Assembly: GCA_035705985.1 (NCBI GenBank)
Contig: DASSVP010000112.1
Location: forward strand, 1-31,130
Direction: 5' to 3'
Source of the DNA: JACVRW01 sp035705985
Lineage (GTDB): Bacteria > Actinomycetota > Thermoleophilia > Solirubrobacterales > Thermoleophilaceae
DNA length: 31,130 nucleotides
Below the pieces are notes generated by a model, which saw only the letters and a list, made by a program, of their open reading frames with translations, was not told the DNA's origin and searched no databases. Position numbers and translations under genes: made by a program. How positions within the stretch are numbered: position 1 is the first letter of the stretch; each line of letters opens with the position of its first letter. Below are positions 15,479 through 22,942 of this stretch, piece by piece.

Positions 15479-16176
15479 TCGGCTCGCCGCGGGTCCACCA
15501 CCGCCTCACCGACTCGACGAACGAGCGCGCGAAGGAGCTGGCCGCCGCCGGTGCGCCGCACGGCACACTCGTAACGGCCGACGAGCAGAGCGCGGGCCGC
15601 GGGCGCCAGGGGCGGGTCTGGACGGCGCCGCCCCGGTCCGCGGTGCTGATGTCGCTGGTGCTGCGCGAGCTGGATGAGCGATTGCCGCTCACGGCCGCGG
15701 TGTCGGTCTGCGAGGCGCTGCCGGTTCCGGCCGCGATCAAGTGGCCCAACGACGTGTGGATCGGGCGCCGGAAGGTGGCCGGCATCCTCGTGGAGGGCCG
15801 GCCGCAGGAGGGCTGGGCGGTGCTGGGGATCGGCGTCAACGTGCTCATCGAGCGAGCCGAGTTCGCGCCGGAGCTGCGCGACACGGCGACGTCGCTGTTG
15901 ATCGAGGGCGGCGTGTCGTCCGGCGGCGGGAGCGCCGCATCGCCGGTCGAGCAGGTACTCGCCGCCGTGCTCGAAGGCCTTCACCGATGGCTGAGCGCGC
16001 CACCTGACTCGGTACTGGAAGCTTGGCGCTCTCGGGACGCACTGAAGGACGAGCGCGTCCGGTGGTCCAGCGGCGAAGGCTTAGCCAACGGGATCGACGA
16101 CTCAGGCGCACTCCTGGTCGAAACCCGTGACGGTCCCGTCACGCTCGACGCAGGCGAGGTACACCTGCTGCCCTGA
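15475..16176 (+). CDS. birA: biotin--[biotin carboxyl-carrier protein] ligase BirA (no DNA-binding domain)
   Basis: 233 residues. The enzyme activates biotin as biotinyl-AMP and attaches it to carboxylase carrier domains. The ATP/biotin loop AGRGRQGRVW, the central IKWPNDVWIGRRKVAGILVEG and GIGVNVL are diagnostic, followed by a short C-terminal SH3-like cap (LANGIDDSGALLVET). It lacks the N-terminal winged helix of E. coli BirA, so it is a pure ligase without repressor function. The ATG at 15475 overlaps the upstream stop (TGA 15476-15478) by 4 bases. Last gene of the operon; a palindrome lies 18 bases after its stop. Confidence 0.95.
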   Translation: MIGSPRVHHRLTDSTNERAKELAAAGAPHGTLVTADEQSAGRGRQGRVWTAPPRSAVLMSLVLRELDERLPLTAAVSVCEALPVPAAIKWPNDVWIGRRKVAGILVEGRPQEGWAVLGIGVNVLIERAEFAPELRDTATSLLIEGGVSSGGGSAASPVEQVLAAVLEGLHRWLSAPPDSVLEAWRSRDALKDERVRWSSGEGLANGIDDSGALLVETRDGPVTLDAGEVHLLP

Positions 16177-16194
16177 CGGAGCCGGGGGCGCAGC

Positions 16195-16216
16195 TTCGTC
16201 TGACAAGTCAAACGAA
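16195..16216. terminator. AT-rich inverted repeat between convergent genes
   Basis: 22-base imperfect palindrome TTCGTCTGAC AA GTCAAACGAA with nine of ten positions paired. It sits in the 79-base gap between birA (plus) and the helicase gene (minus), both ending towards it, so a bidirectional terminator is the natural reading. It lacks a U-tract and stands out by low GC. A protein-binding site is the alternative. Confidence 0.4.
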
Positions 16217-16255
16217 ACGCGCGCCACCGAGCCAGATCGTCCGGGTTGAGCCGTG

Positions 16256-18868
16256 CTAGGCGGCGTCGCGCTCGGACGAGTCGTCCGAGTCGCGCGGCTC
16301 GTCGGCGTCGGGCGAGTCGTCGCGGTCCGGTGCGTCGTCGGTGTCAGGCGCGCCCTGCTCGTCGTCCGAGTTGTCGGTGTCGGGTGAGTCGTCCGTCTCG
16401 GGCGGGTCGGTCGAGTCGGCGTCCTCGTCGCGGCCGCCGCCCTTCTCTGTCGTCCGGGTCGCGGCCACCTTCGCCTTCTCCGGGGCCGCCCCGTCGTCGC
16501 CGCCTCCGCGCTTCTTGCGGCGGCGGCCGCCCCGTCGGCGCTTGCCCTTCGGGAAGTTCCGCAGCAGCTCGCGGGCCAGGGCGCTCGGCTTCCGTGCCAT
16601 CCGCATCCGGGCGCCATCCAGCACCTGCTGTGCCTCCGGCGTGTGCGCCAGCGCCGCGGCCAGGAGCGCGGCCGACAGCCGCCTGTCCTGCTTCCGCGCC
16701 GCCTGCACCAGCCGGCGCGCGTTCCGCGCATGCGCCGCCCCCGCCGAGTTCACGAGGAGCCCGAGCAGCCGCTTCGTCTCCGGCCAGCGTTGCACCGCGT
16801 ACTCCTCGTGCACCTCGCGCGAGTACTCGGCGAGATGCCAGAGCCAGCGGGCCGCCTGGTCGCGGCGGCCGATCTGACGCTCGGTCAGCGCCTGGAGCAG
16901 CACCTTCACGCCCTCGCGGCGCTCGTCACGCGACCAGCCGCCCACGATCTCGACCGCGTCGTCGAACGCCTCAGGGTCGCGCAGGTTGCCGACCTCGCCG
17001 AGCGCGCGCACGCGCAGCTGCGTGTTGCGGTTGCGCCTCAGGCAGGTGATCAGGAACAGCCGCCGCAGCTCGCCGGTCGAGTCGAAGTGCAGCATCGCCT
17101 TCGCGCGGCGCCAATTGTTCGAGGCCACCCGCGCGCCCGCGAGCATCGCCCACGCCTGCTGCTCACCCCAGCTCAGGTGCTCCACGGCGATCCGCCACAG
17201 CTCGCGCTCGAATACCTGCGCGCGCCGCTCCGCGTCCGCCGTCACCGGCACCACGCGCCGCTCCACCCGCAGCCGCCGGCCGCGGCCGCGCCGCACGGGC
17301 CCGACCACGATCGCGCCACCGCGGTACACGTCGCGATCCAAGAGCGAGTGGAGCGTCACGACCGGGTCGTCGTTCGGCGTCGCCGGGTGCACGAAGTCCA
17401 CGACGATCCCCGACTCCTTGCCGGGCGTCCGCCGCGTGACGCGCCCCACACGCTGCTGGTAGATCCGCTTCGAGGCCGTCGGCGCCAGGTGCATGCAGAC
17501 CGTCGCGCGCGGCGAGTTCCAGCCCTCCGCCAGCAGCTGCGCGTTCACGAGCACGTCGATCTCGCCGCGCTCGTAAGCCGCGAGTACTCGGGTGAGCTCG
17601 CGCTTCGGCGTCTCACCGGACACGGCCTTTGCCTTGATGCCGGCGTCGACGAAGGCCTTCGCCACGTTGTGCGCGTGCTTGACGCCGGCGGAGTAGACGA
17701 CCCCCGGCACGTCCTTGAAGCGCGTCTTGTAGAGGTCCGCCACAGCGAGGTTGAAGGGCGTCTGGTCGAGCAGGGCGGCCAGCTCTTCCTGGTCGAAGTC
17801 CTGGTCCACCTCGCCGCGCCGCAGCGGCACCTTCGCGATCGAGCGGACGCCCACGCCGGGCGGGATCCGCACCGACCGCAGCGGCGCGATCACCCCGCGC
17901 CGGGCGGCCTGCGCCAGGTCGAAGCGCGACGTCTGCGTGGGGAACAGGTCCGTCACGTGCCGCGCGATCAGCGCGCCGGTGGCGGTCATCCCCACGAACA
18001 CGGGGCCGATCCACTGGCGGATCGAGGCGCTCGTCTTCTCGCCCAGGGCGGTGTGCGCCTCGTCGCAGATGACGATCGTGTAGGCGTCCGAGACCTTGCC
18101 GGCGTTGCGGACGTACCACTGGTAGGTCTCGACCGTCACCGGGCCGCCGGCGGGAGGCTCGCCACCGCCGTTCTTCAGCAGCGGAGGGGAGATGCGCTTC
18201 TTGTAGCCGCGGTCGCGCAGCTCCCCGAGGAACTGGTCCACGAGGTTGCGGCGGTGGGTGAGGATCAGGATGCCGCCGGTGCGGGAGGCCTCCACGAAGC
18301 CCAGGGCGGCGACCGTCTTCCCCGCGCCCGTGGCGTGCTCGAACCAGAAGCGCCGCGCCGCGCCGGGATCCTCGTCGACAGCGTCCGCCGCGGCCTCCTC
18401 CTCGGCCTCCTCGGAGGGATCCCAGTCGAGCGGCTCCTCGTCGGGCAGCTCGTCGCCCTCGATCTCGACCTCGCCGGAGTGGAGCTCCTCCAATCGGGCC
18501 GGTCCCTTGCCGTTGCGGCCGATCAGCAGCTCGGACTCGAGCGCGATCAGCGTGCCCGACAGCGCGTCGACCTGATGCGCCGACAGCGTCGTGCCGTCGG
18601 CGAGATGCGGCTCCTCCTCGGCGAGCAGCCGCTCCAGGCCCAGCATCAGCGAGAACTCGCGCCGCCACTCGAGCGACGGCTCCGAGCGCCCCGCCTCGAG
18701 TTCCTTCAGCGCGGCATCGAGCGCGGCGCGGCGCGGGCTGCTGTCCGCGAGCGCGGCAGCAGCGTCCTCCCCTTCGAGGACGAAGGATTCTCGCGCGAAT
18801 TTCTCGGCGCGCTTCAGTTCACCGCCGGAAACCGGCGAGGCATCGGCCACGGAGCTCGTTTCAGCCAC
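16256..18868 (-). CDS. large superfamily 2 DEAH helicase with acidic insert and acidic Ser/Asp/Pro tail
   Basis: 870 residues. An SF2 helicase core shows motif I ATGAGKT (179-185), LILTHRRNLVDQF (Ia), DEAH (269-272), GMTATGA (III), VLVNAQLLAEGWNSP (V) and YQQRVGRVTRR (VI). Such proteins translocate on duplex nucleic acid; motif spacing resembles type III restriction/UvrB-like DEAD proteins, but no nuclease or methylase partner is next to it. Residues about 130-170 just before motif I are highly acidic (EEAEEEAAADAVDEDPG). The C-terminal third is helical and repeat-like (LGEVGNLRDPEAFDDAV), then a basic run (KRRRGGRRRKKRGGG) and about 60 residues of D/S/P/T repeats (DDSPDTDNSDD). The first available start after an in-frame stop is GTG at 18868. 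Role unknown; DNA repair or RNA processing are both possible. Confidence 0.85.
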   Translation of the reverse strand: MAETSSVADASPVSGGELKRAEKFARESFVLEGEDAAAALADSSPRRAALDAALKELEAGRSEPSLEWRREFSLMLGLERLLAEEEPHLADGTTLSAHQVDALSGTLIALESELLIGRNGKGPARLEELHSGEVEIEGDELPDEEPLDWDPSEEAEEEAAADAVDEDPGAARRFWFEHATGAGKTVAALGFVEASRTGGILILTHRRNLVDQFLGELRDRGYKKRISPPLLKNGGGEPPAGGPVTVETYQWYVRNAGKVSDAYTIVICDEAHTALGEKTSASIRQWIGPVFVGMTATGALIARHVTDLFPTQTSRFDLAQAARRGVIAPLRSVRIPPGVGVRSIAKVPLRRGEVDQDFDQEELAALLDQTPFNLAVADLYKTRFKDVPGVVYSAGVKHAHNVAKAFVDAGIKAKAVSGETPKRELTRVLAAYERGEIDVLVNAQLLAEGWNSPRATVCMHLAPTASKRIYQQRVGRVTRRTPGKESGIVVDFVHPATPNDDPVVTLHSLLDRDVYRGGAIVVGPVRRGRGRRLRVERRVVPVTADAERRAQVFERELWRIAVEHLSWGEQQAWAMLAGARVASNNWRRAKAMLHFDSTGELRRLFLITCLRRNRNTQLRVRALGEVGNLRDPEAFDDAVEIVGGWSRDERREGVKVLLQALTERQIGRRDQAARWLWHLAEYSREVHEEYAVQRWPETKRLLGLLVNSAGAAHARNARRLVQAARKQDRRLSAALLAAALAHTPEAQQVLDGARMRMARKPSALARELLRNFPKGKRRRGGRRRKKRGGGDDGAAPEKAKVAATRTTEKGGGRDEDADSTDPPETDDSPDTDNSDDEQGAPDTDDAPDRDDSPDADEPRDSDDSSERDAA

Positions 18869-19067
18869 GGTAAGGCGTTCTTCGGTAAGGGAGGGACGTA
18901 CCGAGTTGCTCGTCAGGAGACAGCGGGGTACGCCCGTGATGCGCCGCCGCTCTCTTGAGTCCCGCGAGAAGCGACGGACCAGGTCCTTGGGGGGACGCTT
19001 GGCGTAGACCTATTGAAGCACACGCGGCCACCGAACGGGTCGGCGGCGCTCTGCCATCCTTCCGCCC
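18869..19067. other. intergenic region between divergent helicase and thioredoxin genes
   Basis: 199 bases that must hold promoters for both directions. I see no strong -35/-10 pair; CATCCT (19055-19060) lies seven bases before the thioredoxin GTG and may be a weak leaderless -10. On the minus strand the helicase frame stays open upstream of its GTG to a TAG near 19012, with no recognised start codon. Confidence 0.4.
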
Positions 19068-19544
19068 GTGCGCCGGCTCGTACCGCTTCTCGTGCTTCTC
19101 GCGCTGGCGGCCGGGTGCGATTCGGAAGATGCCCCGGCCCCGTCGGCGAGCTTCATTCCCGGCGGGCGCGACGCCTTCGAGGCGAGGGTCGAGAAGGCGG
19201 GCAAGCCGGTCGTCGTGAACAAGTGGGCCTCCTGGTGCGGCCCCTGCCGGCTCGAGTTCCCGTTCCTCCGCAGCCAGGCTGAGAAGCGCAAGGGCGAGAT
19301 CGTCTTCATCGGCGTGAACTCGAACGACAACCGAGGCGACGCCGAGGAGTTCCTCGACGAGGAGCCCGTGCCGTTCAAGCACTTCGAGGACCCGCAGCTC
19401 GAGATCGCGGCGTCCTTCAACGCCGTGCAGGCGTTCCCGAGCACCGCCTACTACGACAAGGACGGCGAGCTCGCCTACGTGCACCAGGGCGGCTACTCCG
19501 ACGAGGAGACCCTGGCGAAGGACATCGACCGCTACGCCCGCTGA
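19068..19544 (+). CDS. TlpA/ResA-like thioredoxin-fold lipoprotein
   Basis: 158 residues with a lipoprotein signal (MRRLVPLLVLLALAAGC, lipobox LAAGC with acylated Cys17) and a thioredoxin domain whose active site is WCGPC (WASWCGPCRLEFPFL). Later it has VFIGVNSND and AFPSTAYYD, the latter with the cis-proline loop typical of TlpA/ResA/CcmG. It would be anchored outside the membrane and reduce disulfides, for example of apocytochrome c or CcmH, which suits an organism with the ccm genes found at 8760. The thiol partner is not known. GTG start at 19068; the GNAT gene follows one base after its stop, so they are probably co-transcribed. Confidence 0.92.
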   Translation: MRRLVPLLVLLALAAGCDSEDAPAPSASFIPGGRDAFEARVEKAGKPVVVNKWASWCGPCRLEFPFLRSQAEKRKGEIVFIGVNSNDNRGDAEEFLDEEPVPFKHFEDPQLEIAASFNAVQAFPSTAYYDKDGELAYVHQGGYSDEETLAKDIDRYAR

Positions 19545-19545
19545 C

Positions 19546-19971
19546 GTGGAGGTGCGCAAGGCACGCAGCCACGACGAGGTCACCGCCGCGCTCGAGCTGC
19601 GCGAGCGGATCTTCTGCGGCGAGCAGGGCGTGTCGTTCGAGGCCGACCAGGACGGTCGCGACCCCGAGGCGACGCACATCGTGGCGGTGGACAACGGAGC
19701 CGTGATCGGAACCTGCCGCCTGCTGTTCCGCGGCGAGGTGGCGCGCCTCGGACGCCTCGTCGTGGAGCGCCAGCGGCGCGGCGACGGCGTGGCCGCCGCG
19801 ATCCTGCGCGAGGCCGACAGGGTCGCCACCGAGGCGGGCGCGGAGGCGATCGCGCTGCACGCGCAGACCTACGCGCTCGCCCTCTACCGGCAGGCCGGCT
19901 ACGCGGAGCGTGGTTCGCCCTTCGTGGAGGAGGGCATCGAGCACGTGGCCATGGAGAAGCCGCTTGCCTGA
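19546..19971 (+). CDS. GNAT-family N-acetyltransferase
   Basis: 141 residues with the Gcn5-related acetyltransferase fold. The start VRKARSHDEVTAALELRERIFCGEQGVS matches the ElaA/YjcF-like subgroup, where RxxVFxxEQG is characteristic; the acetyl-CoA loop region LGRLVVERQRRGDGVAAAIL corresponds to the Q/RxxGxG/A motif, and LHAQTYALALYRQAGY is the terminal block. Substrate is unknown. It starts with GTG at 19546, directly behind the thioredoxin gene, and its 3' end overlaps the next gene by eight bases. Confidence 0.9.
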   Translation: MEVRKARSHDEVTAALELRERIFCGEQGVSFEADQDGRDPEATHIVAVDNGAVIGTCRLLFRGEVARLGRLVVERQRRGDGVAAAILREADRVATEAGAEAIALHAQTYALALYRQAGYAERGSPFVEEGIEHVAMEKPLA

Positions 19972-20953
19972 GCTCAGGATCGACCCGCTGACGGGCCTCC
20001 GCGTGATCGTCGCGGGCGAGCGCGGCTCGCGGCCGGGCGCGTTCCTCGACGTGGCCCCGCGCGCGCCGATCGACCCCGAGACGGACCCGTTCGCGGCCGG
20101 TCACGAGGACCGCACGCCGCCCGAGGTCTACGCGCTCCGCGACGACGGCTCGTGGAGGGTCCGGGTCGTCCCGAACCTGTATCCGGCGCTCTCCGAGGAC
20201 GGTGGCTCCGAGGCCGCCGGCGACCCGCTCGCCGGCGGGCGCGGCCAGCCGGACCTGTTCGCGAGCCGTCCGGCAACCGGGGCGCACGAGGTGGTGGTGA
20301 ACGCCCCCGACCCGGTGACCTCGCTGGCGGACCTCACGCCGGAGCAGGTGGACACCGCGATGTCCGTCTGGCGGGAGCGCATGCGCGCGCACTCGGGCGC
20401 CGCCTACGTGCACGTGATCGTGAACGAGGGCAAGGAGGCCGGCGCCTCGCTCCCCCACACGCACGCCCAGCTCTATGCGCTCCCGTTCGTGCCGGCCGCG
20501 GTGGCGCGCGAGCGCGAACGCTTCACGGCCTACTCGGACCGCACGCAGGGGCGCAACCTGCTCGAGGACGTGGTGCAGGAGGAGGTGCGCCGGCGCGAGC
20601 GCGTTGTGGCGATCGACGACGAGGCGGTTGCGATCGCGCCCTTCGCGGCGCGCGCGCCCTTCCACTTGCTGCTCGCGCCGCGGCGGCCCGCGGCGCGATT
20701 CGCCGACGACGGTCCGCTCGGCGGCCGCCTCCTCCACGGGGTGCTGAACCGGCTACGCGCCGAGCTCGGGACGCTGCCGCCGCTCAACATGTGGGTCCGG
20801 ACCGCGCCCCGCGACGCGGCCAGCTTTTGCTGGCGGATCGAGATCATGCCCCGGCTCGCCCAGCTCGCCGGGCTCGAGATCGGCACGGGCGTGCATCTGA
20901 ACGTGCTCGCGCCGGAGGACGCCGCCCGGCGCCTGCGCGACGCCGACGTGTAG
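19964..20953 (+). CDS. galT: galactose-1-phosphate uridylyltransferase-like HIT-fold protein
   Basis: 329 residues resembling GalT, which exchanges UDP between glucose-1-P and galactose-1-P. It shows LRIDPLTGLRVIVAGERGSRPGAF, AGHEDRTPPEVYAL, VVPNLYPAL, HEVVVNAPDP and the catalytic His-x-His-x-Gln motif as HTHAQ (H165, H167, Q169), then WRIEIMPRLAQLAGLEIGTGVHLN near the end. Odd: the N-terminal zinc CxxC (usually CPFC-G-EDRTPP) is replaced by DPFA, so the structural zinc site is lost on that side. The frame is open further upstream, but only TTG at 19964, inside the GNAT stop region, gives the family N-terminus. The exact nucleotidyl substrate is uncertain; related ADP-sugar or AMP transferases are alternatives. 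Confidence 0.78.
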   Translation: MPELRIDPLTGLRVIVAGERGSRPGAFLDVAPRAPIDPETDPFAAGHEDRTPPEVYALRDDGSWRVRVVPNLYPALSEDGGSEAAGDPLAGGRGQPDLFASRPATGAHEVVVNAPDPVTSLADLTPEQVDTAMSVWRERMRAHSGAAYVHVIVNEGKEAGASLPHTHAQLYALPFVPAAVARERERFTAYSDRTQGRNLLEDVVQEEVRRRERVVAIDDEAVAIAPFAARAPFHLLLAPRRPAARFADDGPLGGRLLHGVLNRLRAELGTLPPLNMWVRTAPRDAASFCWRIEIMPRLAQLAGLEIGTGVHLNVLAPEDAARRLRDADV

Positions 20954-20967
20954 GTTCCCCGCGCCCG

Positions 20968-21558
20968 ATGCCTCCCACTCCGCGCCAGGTGCCGATGTTC
21001 GCCGCCGAACCTCCTCAGGAGCCGCTTCCGTACGGTCGCTGGGGCGACGCACTCGGCGAGCGGTTCGAGGCGGCGGCGGAGACGGGCATCGGCGAGATCA
21101 CCTGGTTCCCGGACCGCAGCTGGGCCGGGCGCGCGTACGTGCCGGCCACGGCGCCCGCCGACGGCGGCGGCGAGGTGTTCGGCTACGTCTCCTACACGCG
21201 TGAGCACGAGGGCGCGCAGGCGGAGGAGTTCCTCGCGGTCGCCGACTTCACGGAGGAGACCGCGGCCGAGAACCCGGACTGGACGCTCGACCTCTCTGAC
21301 TTCGAGATCGGCCACTGGCGCGGGCCGGAGGGGAGGCGCGGGGTGATCACGCTGGTGTGGGGAATCGCGCTCGTGCCGAACGGCGTAGCGGCCACGGCGG
21401 AGCTCGGCCCCACCACCACGGACCAGTGCACGCTGGTCGAGGACCGCTTCACGCTCGTGTCGCTCGACGCCTACACGGGCGACTACGTGGAGGTCCGCCT
21501 CTACGGCGCGCGCGGCGCCGAGCTGGCCCGCGAGTCGTTGTACGAGGACGACGAGTAG
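20968..21558 (+). CDS. conserved-looking protein of unknown function (196 aa)
   Basis: I do not recognise this protein. It is 196 residues, soluble, acidic, and without signal peptide or membrane span. The first 15 residues are proline-rich (PPTPRQVPMFAAEPPQ); the rest looks like a beta-rich single domain (ITWFPDRSWAGRAYVPATAP, VFGYVSYTREHEG, VITLVWGIALVPNGVAATAEL, VSLDAYTGDYVEVRLYG) that ends in an acidic tail YEDDE. The ATG at 20968 is 14 bases after the galT stop; a TAGGTT sequence at 20951-20956 overlaps that stop and might be a -10 box, with an 11-base gap. Codon use is like its neighbours, supporting a real gene. Context (galT upstream, thiI downstream) does not indicate a role. Confidence 0.75.
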   Translation: MPPTPRQVPMFAAEPPQEPLPYGRWGDALGERFEAAAETGIGEITWFPDRSWAGRAYVPATAPADGGGEVFGYVSYTREHEGAQAEEFLAVADFTEETAAENPDWTLDLSDFEIGHWRGPEGRRGVITLVWGIALVPNGVAATAELGPTTTDQCTLVEDRFTLVSLDAYTGDYVEVRLYGARGAELARESLYEDDE

Positions 21559-21601
21559 TCGTCCCCCCACAGGGCACCGCCCTGCGCTTGCGCAAGGCCG
21601 G

Positions 21602-21607
21602 TACTTT
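21602..21607 (+). promoter_or_regulatory. -10 element TACTTT, leaderless promoter candidate for thiI
   Basis: TACTTT is followed eight bases later by the ATG at 21616. No Shine-Dalgarno is visible. Confidence 0.45.
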
Positions 21608-21615
21608 TGAGGCCG

Positions 21616-22812
21616 ATGGACCGTCTCCCGGGACAGCGCTGCGTGCTGCTCAAGTTCGGCGAGCTCGCGCTCAAGGGGCGCAACCGGCCGTTGTTCGTGA
21701 ACGCGCTGGAGCGGAACCTCCGCCGGCTGACGGCGGACCTCGGCCCACTCGAGGTGCGCCACCGCGGCGGGGTGCTGATCGTGTCGGGCTCGATGGCCCA
21801 GGAGGCGCTGGTTGAGCGCTGTCTCGCGCTGCCCGGGGTGAGTGTGGTGCAGCCGGCGCTGCGCTGCGAGCGCGACGCCGCGACCGCCGCCGACGCCGCG
21901 GTGGAGCTGCTGCGGCGCCGGCCGGGCCGCACCTTCGCCATCCGTTCGAGCAGACGCGACAAGCGCTTCCCGCTGCGCTCGGTGGAGCTGTCGCGCGTGA
22001 TCGGCGACGCGGTCCGGGTCCGGCTCGGGCTCGACGTGGACCTCTCGAACCCGGACCTCGTCGCGTACGTCGAGGTCGACTCGAAGGAGCTGCTCGTCTC
22101 GAGCGAGCGGCTCCGCGGGGCGGGCGGCCTGCCAGTGGGGTCGAGCGGCCGGGCGCTCGTGCTGCTCTCGGGCGGGCTCGACTCGCCGGTGGCGGCCTAC
22201 CGAATGATGAAGCGCGGCCTGCGCTGCGACTTCGTGCACTTCAGCGGGCGCCCGTTCACCGGGCCGGAGTCGGTCTACAAGGCGTACGCCCTGGCGGGGC
22301 GGCTGGACCGCTTCCAGGGCGATTCGCGCCTGTTCGTCGTCTCCTTCGGAAACGCTCAGCGCCGCCTCGCCACCTCCGGCGCCGGACGCCTCCAGGTGCT
22401 CTCGCAGCGGCGGCTGATGGTGAAGGTCGCCTCCGAGCTGGGCCGGCGCGAGGGCGCCGAGGCGCTCGTAACGGGCGACTCGCTCGGTCAGGTGGCGTCC
22501 CAGACGCTGCCGAACCTCGCGGTGGTCGAGGAGGCCGCCGAGCTGCCGCTGCTGCGCCCACTGATCGACCGCGACAAGGCGGAGATCGTGCAGATCGCGA
22601 AGACGCTCGGCACCTACGAGCTCTCGATCCTGCCGGACGAGGACTGCTGTCAGCTGTTCTCCTCAAAGCTGGCGGTGACACGTGGACTGCCGGACGACCT
22701 GCGCCAGATCGAGAAGACCGCCGACATCGAGGAGCTCGTGGACCGCCTCGTCGAGTCGGCCGAGCTGCACCACCCGCGCCTCGAGCGGGACCGGGCTATC
22801 GTCTCCGTCTGA
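21616..22812 (+). CDS. thiI: tRNA 4-thiouridine synthase ThiI (rhodanese-less)
   Basis: 398 residues. ThiI uses ATP to activate U8 of tRNA for conversion to 4-thiouridine and in some bacteria also supplies sulfur for thiamine. The N-terminus LLKFGELALKGRNRPLFVNALERNL and a THUMP domain (about 60-165) precede the PP-loop ATPase with LLSGGLDSPVAAYRMMKRG; GDSLGQVASQTLPNL and ILPDEDCCQLF follow, the latter holding the catalytic Cys. There is no C-terminal rhodanese domain, as in many Gram-positive-type ThiI. The ATG at 21616 is preferred over an upstream TTG (21607) because of the family start and the -10 box. Its stop codon is immediately followed by the first base of a tRNA gene, so both are probably on one transcript. 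Confidence 0.95.
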   Translation: MDRLPGQRCVLLKFGELALKGRNRPLFVNALERNLRRLTADLGPLEVRHRGGVLIVSGSMAQEALVERCLALPGVSVVQPALRCERDAATAADAAVELLRRRPGRTFAIRSSRRDKRFPLRSVELSRVIGDAVRVRLGLDVDLSNPDLVAYVEVDSKELLVSSERLRGAGGLPVGSSGRALVLLSGGLDSPVAAYRMMKRGLRCDFVHFSGRPFTGPESVYKAYALAGRLDRFQGDSRLFVVSFGNAQRRLATSGAGRLQVLSQRRLMVKVASELGRREGAEALVTGDSLGQVASQTLPNLAVVEEAAELPLLRPLIDRDKAEIVQIAKTLGTYELSILPDEDCCQLFSSKLAVTRGLPDDLRQIEKTADIEELVDRLVESAELHHPRLERDRAIVSV

Positions 22813-22886
<74 letters not shown>

Positions 22887-22906
22887 CTCCGCAGGCGCGG
22901 CCACGC

Positions 22907-22936
22907 TTGCCGACCACCATGAAGGCCGGGTAGCTT
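22907..22936 (+). promoter_or_regulatory. promoter candidate TTGCCG-N18-TAGCTT, leaderless
   Basis: A -35-like TTGCCG (22907-22912) and a -10 TAGCTT (22931-22936) are 18 bases apart. The -10 ends six bases before the ATG at 22943, so the message is probably leaderless. Confidence 0.55.
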
Positions 22937-22942
22937 GCGGGA

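Noticed and set aside
16258..16440. Repetitive DNA at the helicase 3' end read as a CRISPR or minisatellite
   Set aside because: The periodicity is explained by D/S/P/T codons in frame with the helicase; there are no regular repeat-spacer units.
16256..18868. Type III restriction-modification system
   Set aside because: Although the helicase core is similar, no PD-ExK nuclease motif or Mod methyltransferase is present on either side.
16643..18958. 771-codon open frame antisense to the helicase
   Set aside because: Composition is a reversed image of the helicase codons and no domain is recognisable; the helicase motifs on the minus strand are unambiguous.
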